DNA of 64,000 bases from Bacteroidetes bacterium GWF2_41_31 (GTDB lineage: Bacteria > Bacteroidota > Bacteroidia > Bacteroidales > F082), in assembly GCA_001769215.1 (NCBI GenBank), contig MEOL01000034.1, positions 62,001-126,000 of the forward strand. Reading direction: 5' to 3'. This document shows, one piece after another, positions 43,541-53,100 of the stretch. The position numbers and the translations under genes were made by a program. The notes under the pieces are model-generated. The model ran no database searches, was not told where the DNA came from, and saw only the letters and a list, made by a program, of their open reading frames with translations. Each line of letters begins with the position of its first letter. The stretch's first letter is position 1.

Positions 43541-46291
43541 TTAAAACTCCAGTTCCAACTGGGGTGGTTCATCTTCCGGTCGCTTCTTCCTCGGCAGCGG
43601 AGGCTTGGGAACTTCTACTGGTGGTGTATTGCGTTCTTCCTTAAACTCATCCCTGTTAATTTCTTCATTAATTGTTTCCGTGGATTCTGTCGGGTCAATT
43701 TCTGCTTCAACTATCAGGTCTTCCTCCGGTTCTATGATTCCATCCTCGTCCTCTTCTGTTTCAGGAGGGGAATAAGGAAGCGGTTCTAACAGTTTAAATG
43801 CTTTTAAGGTATAGTTTGAAAGTCGTTTTCCTTTGGCTTTAAAGCTTTTAACGGCAATAAAGTCGGCCAAAGGAACCACTTCATATTCAAAATGGTCGGT
43901 ATTGTCTTTTTTTACTTCAAACGAAAGGCGGGGTAAATAATCCAAAGAAACCTTGGTTAACTTGGAACCTTTGCCTTCACTGATAAATAAAAAGGGCTTG
44001 TTCGGGCTGCTGTTATCAGGCACCTGGAAACGTTTTACAAAATATTTGCCTTGTTCCCCATCGTAATAAACAGCACTGATTACCGTGTCGGGATCAAATT
44101 TTGTGATAGAGACCATTTCATCGTCGAAATGGGTCGACTGATCGTAACCCGTGAGTTTAAACTCTCCCGTGGAAAGGATTGTGAGGATTTTTTCGTCTCC
44201 TGTAAACGCGCCGATAAAAACCCCGCGTTCATCACTGTTGAGTCGCCTTACCGAATCATCGTACCAAATGTTGAGCGCTCCCAGTGTAGAAACACCACCT
44301 TCGCGTTGGCTAATGGATTTGATGGCATGTTTAGTGAGCAGGTTTCCACGTGAGCTTCTTCCTTTGATGGCTAAACTGCTGAATTCAAAATCAAAATGCA
44401 GTTTTTTAAGTTTCGGCCTGGGACGTAGGGAAACTTTTACAATTTCGGCTTCCCCATTGGGGTTGGCGGTAAAATAAATTACTTTAGATCCTTCGTTACC
44501 ACTGGTGAGGTCGTATTCCTTGTCACGGGTAATCCCCACCACGGCAAAGCGTTTCACGTAGTAATTGCCCAGTTTTCCATCGCGGTACACCATATTGTAG
44601 ATCGTACGGTCGTCATTTCTTTTGAATACATCTACATGGATGATGTCTTGTCCGACGAACACTTTTGGCGCTACCTTACATACAATACAGGTTCCGTTTT
44701 CCCGCAGCACGATCATGTCATCAATGTCGGAACAGTCGGTAACGAATTCATCTTTTTTCAATGAAGTGCCCACAAATCCACCTGCACGATCTACATACAG
44801 TTTCTCGTTGGCTACGGCTACATTACTGGCGTTGATGGTATCGAAGTTGCGGATTTCGGTTTTGCGTTCACGTCCTTTGCCATATTTCTTTTTGATCTGC
44901 CTGAAATAATTGATGGAATATTCAATCAGGTGTTCCAGGTGGTTTTTTACTTCTTCCATCTCTCCCTCAATGGTCGAAATCGTTTCGTCCGCTTTAAACG
45001 AATTGTATTTGGAAATGCGTTTTATTTTTATTTCAGTAAGGCGAAGTAAATCGTCCTCCACTACCGGACGTTTTAATAAGGATTTATAGGGGTCAAGTTC
45101 ATTGTCGATGGTGGTGAGCACACTTTCCCAGGTTTCACAATCTTCGATGGAGAGGTAGATGCGGTTTTCGATGAATATTTTTTCCAGGGAAGCATTGTGC
45201 CATTGGTCTTCCAGTTCATCCATCCTGATTTCGAGCTCTGTTTTCAACAATTTAACGGTGAGGTTGGTATCGTTGATCAGAATTTCATTTACGCTGATAA
45301 ACATGGGTTTATCATTCTTAATCACACAATTGTTTGGTGAGATGGAGACCTCGCAATTGGTAAAAGCGTAGAGTGCATCGATGGTTTGGTCGGGAGAAAC
45401 ATTGTTGGCCAGGTGAATGACAATTTCTACGTCTTCGGCGGTGTTGTCGTCAATTTTACGGATCTTGATCTTTCCTTTATCGTTGGCGGCAACAATTGAT
45501 TCGATTAAAGTGGCGGTGGTAGTGGAGAAAGGAATTTCCTTTATCACCAGTGTTTTTTTGTCTATTTGGGCTATTTTAGCCCTGATGCGGACTTTTCCTC
45601 CCCTCAATCCTTCGTTGTATTTTGAAACGTCGGCCATGCCCCCCGTCAGGAAATCGGGCAGTATCTCGAATTCTTTGCCCTGGAGAAAGGCGATGGAAGC
45701 ATCAATCAGTTCGTTAAAGTTGTGAGGTAATATTTTCGAAGCCAACCCAACCGCGATGCCTTCAACACCCTGGGCCAGCAAGAGTGGGAATTTCACCGGA
45801 AGGACAACAGGTTCTTTGTTTCGGCCATCGTACGAAGGTTTCCATTGGGTGGTCTTGGGATTGAACACAACTTCTTTGGCAAATTTCGAAAGTCTGGCTT
45901 CGATATACCGGGGTGCGGCAGCCTGGTCACCGGTTAAGGTGTTTCCCCAGTTTCCCTGCATGTCGATCAGCAGTTCCTTCTGCCCCAATTGCACCAATGC
46001 ATCACCGATGGAAGCATCGCCGTGTGGGTGGAACTGCATGGTGTGCCCGATGATATTGGCTACCTTGTTGTAGCGGCCATCGTCCAAGCGGCTCATGGCA
46101 TGTAGTATACGTCGTTGCACCGGTTTTAAACCGTCATCGATCTCTGGCACGGCACGTTCGAGGATTACATAGGAAGCATAATCCAAAAACCAATTTTCGT
46201 ACATGCCCGTTAAGTGGGTAGTTCGGTGTCCTTCTTCGTTAATTAACTGGTTGGCTTTTTCCTCTTCGTTGATTTCTTCTATCTCACTCAT
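43541..46291 (-). CDS. parC: DNA gyrase/topoisomerase IV subunit A
   Basis: The breakage-reunion subunit of a type IIA topoisomerase. The 916-residue protein starts its catalytic core with 'YASYVILERAVPEIDDGLKPVQRRILHAM' and has the active-site Tyr in 'APRYIEARL' near residue 124. It then shows 'LLAQGVEGIAVGLASKILPHNF', a coiled-coil tower and a beta-pinwheel C-terminal domain of repeated 'GKLGNYYVKRFAVVGITR'-type blades. The C-terminus is a long acidic and proline-rich tail (after about 840). The GyrA box (QRRGGKG) is not seen, which favours topoisomerase IV. The subunit B gene is not adjacent. Confidence 0.9.
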   Translation of the reverse strand: MSEIEEINEEEKANQLINEEGHRTTHLTGMYENWFLDYASYVILERAVPEIDDGLKPVQRRILHAMSRLDDGRYNKVANIIGHTMQFHPHGDASIGDALVQLGQKELLIDMQGNWGNTLTGDQAAAPRYIEARLSKFAKEVVFNPKTTQWKPSYDGRNKEPVVLPVKFPLLLAQGVEGIAVGLASKILPHNFNELIDASIAFLQGKEFEILPDFLTGGMADVSKYNEGLRGGKVRIRAKIAQIDKKTLVIKEIPFSTTTATLIESIVAANDKGKIKIRKIDDNTAEDVEIVIHLANNVSPDQTIDALYAFTNCEVSISPNNCVIKNDKPMFISVNEILINDTNLTVKLLKTELEIRMDELEDQWHNASLEKIFIENRIYLSIEDCETWESVLTTIDNELDPYKSLLKRPVVEDDLLRLTEIKIKRISKYNSFKADETISTIEGEMEEVKNHLEHLIEYSINYFRQIKKKYGKGRERKTEIRNFDTINASNVAVANEKLYVDRAGGFVGTSLKKDEFVTDCSDIDDMIVLRENGTCIVCKVAPKVFVGQDIIHVDVFKRNDDRTIYNMVYRDGKLGNYYVKRFAVVGITRDKEYDLTSGNEGSKVIYFTANPNGEAEIVKVSLRPRPKLKKLHFDFEFSSLAIKGRSSRGNLLTKHAIKSISQREGGVSTLGALNIWYDDSVRRLNSDERGVFIGAFTGDEKILTILSTGEFKLTGYDQSTHFDDEMVSITKFDPDTVISAVYYDGEQGKYFVKRFQVPDNSSPNKPFLFISEGKGSKLTKVSLDYLPRLSFEVKKDNTDHFEYEVVPLADFIAVKSFKAKGKRLSNYTLKAFKLLEPLPYSPPETEEDEDGIIEPEEDLIVEAEIDPTESTETINEEINRDEFKEERNTPPVEVPKPPLPRKKRPEDEPPQLELEF

Positions 46292-46379
46292 CGACTCTCG
46301 TCATTTTACTTTTCTACTTTTGTGTCTTCAGCTTTTGCTGACATAGCCTTATTAATTGCTCCGGAGTGATTTTTCTGTT

Positions 46380-48413
46380 CTATTTCCTCAATCGTAACAA
46401 CAATCCTTCAGCCAATAAAGCTAAAAGTGCGAAGATAATAAATAGCTTCCAAATGGGGCTTTCTTTCTGCAAGGCGTTGATAACTTCTGTGTAGCCGGTA
46501 TCGTTTAATTCTACAATCCTGTAATCTGGTATTTTTGCCACCTGACAAAGACTATCAATTTGTTGAGGTGTATAACATCTTAAGTCCGATTCGTCACGGC
46601 TGTAATTAAAGGCCATAGCCGACAAAATACTGTCGTTAAGCAGCAAGTTGTAGTAACCTGATGTTTTAATATTCCCATATAATGAAAGCTGCAATTGACC
46701 CTTTTGAACCAATTGTTCCGGAATGAACATTTCATCACTTTCTGATTTTGAAATAGTAACTGGTCGTTCGCCCACAATGTTGTTAGTGAGCTGAAGGTTC
46801 AGGTGTTCATCATCGCCCACCGTGTAGAAAAGCCGGGCGGGAGATCCTGACTGAGAGGCAATGCCGGCCATAATGGGGACAAACAGCAAGTTGGTCGATA
46901 GGTTTCCATCAGTATTGTCCAGACCTGATGACAACAGATACAATCTGCCTTTGCCAATACGATTGCGGGCGAGCAAATCGTCGCCATTGAGTAGGGTCAC
47001 CAGCGATTCTATGCCTGCTTGTGCAGGAAAAACATACTGTGTATGTTGAAGTATGACAGGCAGGTCGGCATTCTTTGGTATGGAGCCAATGCTGTTTTTA
47101 AACAACTCACTGGTTTGTTTGATGGCCGACACCCTTGTTTTGGCTGTGTCCAAAGCAACAAGGCGGCCTGATTTTGTCTCCCTGAGTAAGTCTCCTTCGG
47201 CAAGGTTGTTGCCCGAAATCAACAGCACATGGCCACCGTGGTCCATGAATTGAACCAGCTGTGTACTTAATCCGGAGGTAATCTCTTTTAAACTATTGAG
47301 GATGATCAGGTTGTATTGATTAAACCTGTTGTAGTTGATGTGTTGAGCCGATTCTTGCCGCAAGGCAAACAAACTGTCGCTTCCAAACAATTGACGGAGA
47401 CCGGGTGAGTTTCCATCGTTGCTGATGGCCAGGATATTGATATGAGGCACTACATTGATGGTAAAGAAAAGTTGGTCATCAAAAGTGATGGGATAATCTT
47501 CGATTTTTACCTCACCGTATTTCCAACCGGCACTTTCCGGGGTATAGCTCATGCTCATATCGATGGAGGTATTGGCAGGTAAATCGACACCGGCTACTGC
47601 TTTTTGTTGTCCGTTGACGATGAGGATCACCGGAATTTTTTCGTAATCGCTTGTGGAATTGTTTTTTAAACGGATCCAACAAGTGCTTTTACGTCCCGGG
47701 ATGAGCAAGGGTTCGGCGAACCACATGCTGTCGACCACCAGGTTGTTTGTGCGGATATTCAGAAGAGGGAAAAACAAATAGCTGATGTTGCTGTCGGCAG
47801 GTAGGTCCCGGATATTGGCGGTTTTTTTTTGAAAATCAGAAAAAATCAACCATTGCCTGGAATCAGGTTCCATGGTTTTATGTGGAGTACCTGATAGTAA
47901 CATTTCTGAAAGTGGCTTTACTACCGGAGAAATTTGTATTTCCGCGATTTTCTGCGCGGCTTCATCCCTGCTAAGGCTTTTACTGAACGAGTTACCTGAA
48001 ATGTTTTCCCTTACCGTAAACCGTTCGTCCCGGGCCGAACCGGTTACCAGGGCAAGCGCATCGTGTATTGCGTTGTTAAACAGCCGGCCCCGGTTTCCTT
48101 CCGACATCATGCTGAATGAATTGTCGATGTACAAAGATTTCTCTCCTGAAACAGCCGGTTTTTGTTTGTCTGCTGATTCAAAAACCGGCTTAGCAAGTAG
48201 CATTACAATGAAAAAAATAGCCAGCATCCTCAAAGCCAATACAATGAGGTGCAGCAGGTTGCGTTGTTTCTTGGTTTCTGTTGTAACCTGTTTCAAAAGT
48301 TTTACCTGACTGAAATACACCTTTTTATGTCGCCTGAAGTTAAACAGGTGAATAGCCAGTGGTATGAGCAAGGCAAGGAGACCGGTTAAAAATTCAGGAT
48401 GCTGAAAATACAT
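46380..48413 (-). CDS. BatA-domain membrane protein with VWA-like region
   Basis: Starting at 48413 (MYFQHPEF), the 677-residue protein has the BatA N-terminal domain: a helix pair around 'PEFLTGLLALLIPLAIHLFNFRRHKKVYFSQVKLLKQV' and 'LLHLIVLALRMLAIFFIVMLLAKPVF'. A VWA-like stretch follows ('SLYIDNSFSMMSEGNRGRL'), then a large beta-rich extracytoplasmic region and a C-terminal helix ('LFIIFALLALLAEGLLLRLRK'). Such proteins are widespread in Bacteroidota; links to aerotolerance come from the Bat operon but are not established for this subgroup. No bat operon partners or MoxR gene are adjacent. Confidence 0.85.
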   Translation of the reverse strand: MYFQHPEFLTGLLALLIPLAIHLFNFRRHKKVYFSQVKLLKQVTTETKKQRNLLHLIVLALRMLAIFFIVMLLAKPVFESADKQKPAVSGEKSLYIDNSFSMMSEGNRGRLFNNAIHDALALVTGSARDERFTVRENISGNSFSKSLSRDEAAQKIAEIQISPVVKPLSEMLLSGTPHKTMEPDSRQWLIFSDFQKKTANIRDLPADSNISYLFFPLLNIRTNNLVVDSMWFAEPLLIPGRKSTCWIRLKNNSTSDYEKIPVILIVNGQQKAVAGVDLPANTSIDMSMSYTPESAGWKYGEVKIEDYPITFDDQLFFTINVVPHINILAISNDGNSPGLRQLFGSDSLFALRQESAQHINYNRFNQYNLIILNSLKEITSGLSTQLVQFMDHGGHVLLISGNNLAEGDLLRETKSGRLVALDTAKTRVSAIKQTSELFKNSIGSIPKNADLPVILQHTQYVFPAQAGIESLVTLLNGDDLLARNRIGKGRLYLLSSGLDNTDGNLSTNLLFVPIMAGIASQSGSPARLFYTVGDDEHLNLQLTNNIVGERPVTISKSESDEMFIPEQLVQKGQLQLSLYGNIKTSGYYNLLLNDSILSAMAFNYSRDESDLRCYTPQQIDSLCQVAKIPDYRIVELNDTGYTEVINALQKESPIWKLFIIFALLALLAEGLLLRLRK

Positions 48414-48534
48414 GCATACGCGTGTTAAGGGGTGCAAAAATACAGATTTGAAATGATTTAATCAGGTTTCGGGGTGATCCTTTTCAATCTCTTACGTGAT
48501 TGTGCCAACTCATGGCGAAGCCGCATCAAAAAGA

Positions 48535-49122
48535 TCAGGTTGTGATGCTATTTTTTTGATTATTGTTCAGGGAGGTTAAAAGCGCTGCAATACCTTCAAT
48601 TGGTAAGATGTGGTCAGGTTTTGCCAGGTCGATGGCCGATTGTGGCATCATATCAGCCTCAGCTTGTTCGGGTGTTTGCACAATGGTTAAGCCACCTGCT
48701 TTTTTAATGGCAAGCAATCCTTCAGATCCATCATTGTTAGCGCCTGTGAGGACAATTCCAATTAATTGATTTCCATAAGCGTAAACGGCTGATTCAAATA
48801 GTACGTCGATGGAGGGGCGGGCGTATCTGATCTTTTCTTCGGTGCTAAGTCCGATAGTAAAATTTTCTTCGACAAGCATGTGATAATTGGGAGGGGCGAT
48901 ATAGACTGTTCCCGGCAGGATTGCTTCTTTTTCATCGGCCTCTTTTACCGTCAATTTTGAAATACCATCCAGGTATCTGGCCATAAAATTATCAGAATTA
49001 GAGCTGATGTGTTGAACAATGAGTATGGGAAACTCAAAACCACCGGGGAGGGCTGTAATAAGCCGTTTGAGGGCGTAAAACCCTCCTGTTGAGGCTCCGA
49101 TTACGATGGCTTTGTAGTTCAT
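48535..49122 (-). CDS. Stand-alone CheB methylesterase domain protein
   Basis: The 195 residues form only the CheB catalytic domain, without the N-terminal receiver domain of chemotaxis CheB. The catalytic triad positions are recognisable: Ser in 'IGASTGGFYAL' (about residue 10), His in 'LIVQHISSN' and Asp in 'LTGANNDGSEGL'. The family removes methyl esters from glutamates of chemoreceptors or deamidates glutamine. With no receiver it is likely regulated by partner proteins. It lies 38 bases after the CheR gene and downstream of two hybrid kinases. Confidence 0.92.
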   Translation of the reverse strand: MNYKAIVIGASTGGFYALKRLITALPGGFEFPILIVQHISSNSDNFMARYLDGISKLTVKEADEKEAILPGTVYIAPPNYHMLVEENFTIGLSTEEKIRYARPSIDVLFESAVYAYGNQLIGIVLTGANNDGSEGLLAIKKAGGLTIVQTPEQAEADMMPQSAIDLAKPDHILPIEGIAALLTSLNNNQKNSITT

Positions 49123-49160
49123 TTTTTTAGATATTCAGTAGGAATACTGGCACGGCTGAA

Positions 49161-50003
49161 TTATATAATGCGCTTTTTATAGAGTTTTTCGTAGGCGTTT
49201 AGCACATCGTATAATCCCGCGTTTTGCGAAAATTGAAGCGTTTCTTTGGAACCCAGGCATAAAAACCCTCCGTTAATCAGGCTTTCGCTAAATAAGGTAA
49301 ATACCTTGTTTTGAAGTTCGCGGTTAAAGTAAATCAGCACATTGCGGCAAATGATAATATTGACTTCAGCAAACACGCTGTCGGTTACCAGGTTGTGTTC
49401 GGCAAAAACAATATTTTTTTTCAGCGATTGATCGAAAATCACCGAATTGTAGTCGGCCATATAGTAATCAGAAAAAGACTGTTTTCCTCCTGCCTGTTGA
49501 TAGTTAGCGGTAAACTCCTTGATGCGATTAATGGGGTATATTCCTTTCTTTGCAATATCCAGCACGCTGCGATTAAAATCGGTGGCATAAATTTGCACCC
49601 GATCATACAGGCCTTCTTCTTTTAAAACGATGGCAAAAGAGTATACTTCTTCTCCGGTAGAGCATCCTGCATGCCATACCTTGATGAATGGATAGGTTTT
49701 TAAAAGAGGGATTATTTCCGTTCGTAGGGCGAGATAGAACTTGGGATCGCGAAACATCTCTGTCACGTTGATCGATAAATCTTTAAGTATTTCCTGAAAA
49801 AATGAGGGGTCATAAAGCACTTCGTGCTGCATCTGCGATAAGCTTTTAAAGTGAGACCCGGCAAGTCGGTGCAGAAGCCTTCTTTTTACGTGTGCCCTGC
49901 TGTAATTCCTAAAATCATATCCGTATTTTTGAAAAATGGCATCCAGTATTAAATCAATTTCGATATTGATCGTTTGGTTAGTATCGTCAGTGAGGTTATT
50001 CAT
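49161..50003 (-). CDS. CheR-type protein-glutamate methyltransferase
   Basis: The 280-residue protein has the CheR N-terminal helical domain ('YGYDFRNYSRAHVKRRLLHRLAG'), the SAM-binding motif 'KVWHAGCSTGEEVYSFAIVL' and 'IIICRNVLIYFNRELQNKVF' near the end. It would add methyl groups to glutamate side chains. No chemoreceptor, CheA or CheW gene is present in the window; the neighbours are two hybrid sensor kinases upstream and a CheB domain protein downstream. It is likely part of a non-chemotaxis signalling module; the methylated protein is not known. Confidence 0.93.
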   Translation of the reverse strand: MNNLTDDTNQTINIEIDLILDAIFQKYGYDFRNYSRAHVKRRLLHRLAGSHFKSLSQMQHEVLYDPSFFQEILKDLSINVTEMFRDPKFYLALRTEIIPLLKTYPFIKVWHAGCSTGEEVYSFAIVLKEEGLYDRVQIYATDFNRSVLDIAKKGIYPINRIKEFTANYQQAGGKQSFSDYYMADYNSVIFDQSLKKNIVFAEHNLVTDSVFAEVNIIICRNVLIYFNRELQNKVFTLFSESLINGGFLCLGSKETLQFSQNAGLYDVLNAYEKLYKKRII

Positions 50004-50101
50004 TTAGTCTGTTCGGTTATTAGTAAAGATGACCTGACATCTTAATTTGTTAACACGCTATATATCTGAGCTAAAAAGAGATCATGATAATATATTTTCG
50101 A

Positions 50102-53100
50102 TTAATACAGCCATACACGTAACAACGAAATCAATTTGTCTTTTTCAACAGGTTTTGAAAGATATTCATTTGCTCCCGCGGCCAGACATTTATCCCTGTC
50201 TTCTTTCATGGCTTTTGCCGTCAGGGCAATAATGGGCAGTTTTTTATACTCTTTCTCTTTCCTGATGGCCCTCATGGCTTCATAACCATCCATCTCCGGC
50301 ATCATGATGTCCATTAGAATCAGGTCTACATTGGGTGTGGACTTCAGTTTTTCAATTCCTTCACGTCCATTTTTACCAATAACCACCCTGGCCTGGTAGC
50401 TTTCGAGTAGGCTGGTAATGGCAAAAACATTGCGCATGTCATCGTCAACAACTAAAATGGTTTTGCCTTCCAGCACATTGTCCTTACCGTGGAACGGCTC
50501 AATCATGTCCTTTTTTTTCTGTGGCAATTTCGATTCAACCTGATGCAGGAATAGCGTTGTTTCCGCCAACAGGCGCTCGAACGAATGGGCACCTTTTAGT
50601 ATGATGGTTTGCGAATGACTCAGGAGCAAATCGTTTTCATCTTTTGTCAACTCGCGCCCGGTATAAATTACAATAGGTAAATTGGGCGCTATTTGCTGTT
50701 CGGTGATGATGTCCAGAAGGTCAAACCCGGTCATATCCGCAAGGCCAAGATCAAGGATCATACAGTCGAAGCTTTCCTTTTTCAGGTGCTCAATAGCATC
50801 TTTTCCGGTAGGAACATCAATGATATCGATGTTGTCGCCTTTCATCAGGTTGATGATGCTGACGCGCATGATTTCTTCATCTTCAACAACCAAAAGTCTT
50901 TTCACCGGTTTAGAGATCAATACCTCAATTTTATTGAAAACTGCATCAATGGCCTCTTTTGCCACCGGTTTTGTGAGAAAGCCTATGGCTCCCATTTTTA
51001 AAGCGTTGATGTTGCGATCGGATGCGGAAATAAAATGCACGGGTATATGCCGCGTTTTGGGATTGATTTTCAGTTTTTTCATTACCTGGTAACCATCCAT
51101 GCCCGGCAAACCAATATCGAGAATGATGGCGCTTGGGCGATGATAGTCGGCTAAATAGAGGCCCGTTTCGCCATCCAATGCGATGAGTGCTTTAAACTTG
51201 TGGTCGTGGGCAAGGGTTAACAGGACGGAAGCAAAATTCTCATCATCCTCGATGATAAGAATCACCCTGTCTTTTTCAAAGAGTGTATTCCTGTCATCGT
51301 TAACTTGTTGACTTTGTGGTGTAATGACGGGTTGGTCACTTTCAGGTTCATCAAGGGTATCGTTCTCCATTTCTGAAGAATTTTCCTCTTTCACAATGAT
51401 TTCCACATCAGGATTATGTTCGCTTAAAACCAGTTCGAATGGCAGATACAAGGTAAATGTTGAGCCCTCACCGTCTTTGCTTAATAACTGCATTTCGCCT
51501 CCCAATAGTTTTGCGAAATTTTTTGAAATACTTAAACCCAATCCGGTGCCTCCATAGCGTCGGCTGGTAGTTCCATCAGCTTGTTTAAAGGCCTCGAAAA
51601 TCAATTCTTGCTTTTCAGAAGGAATGCCGATACCCGTGTCTTGAACCGAGATGGCGATGGAGTTATCAGGCTTGAGTATAGGATTACTGAATTTAACCGA
51701 ATCGGCAGGTTTGCTGATGATGAGTCTGATTTCACCTTTCTCGGTAAATTTGATGGCATTGGAGAATAAGTTTTTAACGATCTGTTGTATCCTTTGTACA
51801 TCTGAGGTAATATAGTCTGGAAGGTTTTCATCAAGTTGAAGCCCCAATTTCAGGCCTTTTGTCTTCATGAGTTCTTCAAACGAGTCGGAGACAAATACTT
51901 TTAAATCATTTAGATAGCATCTTTCCAGGTTCACCTCTATTTTTCCGGATTCCACCTTCGACAGGTCGAGAATATCGTTGATTAAATTAAGTAAATCGTT
52001 TCCCGATGAATGAATGGTTTGTGAAAATTGCAGCTCTTTATCGTCCAAATGTTTTTTGCGATTTTCGGCCATGAGTTGCGACAAAACAATGATGCTGTTG
52101 AGTGGTGTGCGCAATTCATGTGACATATTGGCCAGGAATTCAGACTTATAGGTGCTGGCCAATTCCAGGTCATGGGCTTTTAACTCAATGTCCTTTCGGG
52201 CATTTTCGAGTTCTTTATTCTTTATTTTAATAGCATCGCGTTGAATTTCAAGTGCTCTTGTTCTTTCTTCAAGTTCTTCATTGGTTACGCGAAGCTCTTC
52301 CTGTTGTTCTTGCAAGTGCTCTTCCGAGACTTTAAGCGCATTGGTCTGCTCTTGAAGTTCTTCGTTGGCTTGCCTGAGTTCTTCCTGTTGAACTTCGAGT
52401 TCGTGTGCTTGTTCCTGGGTGCGTGTCAGCAGTTCCAGCACACGCAGGTGCGACTGCAGAGTGACAATAGCCAAGGTGGTATCGTTGATGGCCGTATCGA
52501 TAAATCGCAGTTGATCATCTGATGGTTTATTGATCATGCCGAGTTGCATTACACCAACGGTTTCATCGTTTCTGGAAAACGGAACGATCACCAGATATCG
52601 GGGCACGGTTTCGCCAACGCCAAAATTAAACACGGGTGTGCTTTCGTATTGTTGATCAGATATCACCAGGCGTTTTTTTTCTAAAAATACCTGTCCCACA
52701 ATGCCTTCGCCCGGATTAAATATCAGGACTTTTATTTTGTCTACGTCCTTGATGGCATAGCTGGAAGAAAGTTTTAACTGGTTTCTCTCGAGCAGATAAC
52801 ACAAGCCGATTTGGGCATCAAGGTATTCACAGAAAAAGCTGATCATGGACTGGGTCAGGCTCTCCATCGACTGGTGACCCTTTAGCTGGCTGTCTAATTT
52901 GTTAATTCCGGTTTTAAGCCAGTTTTCCCTTTGCATTTCAAGGGCATTTTCCCTTAAGGTTTCTGTCATTTTATATAAAGCCTTGCCCAGGGTATCATTT
53001 TCACTTCTCGGCGTAATGACTGCTGAATAGTCGCCTTTTGCTATCTGGTGGGCCTGATCAACCACCGAACGCAGGCTTTCAATCATTTGGTTGATGGAAT

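Noticed and set aside
43541-46291. GyrA rather than ParC
   Set aside because: The GyrA box was not seen in the C-terminal pinwheel and the tail differs, so topoisomerase IV subunit A is preferred. The decision is not absolute without a phylogeny.
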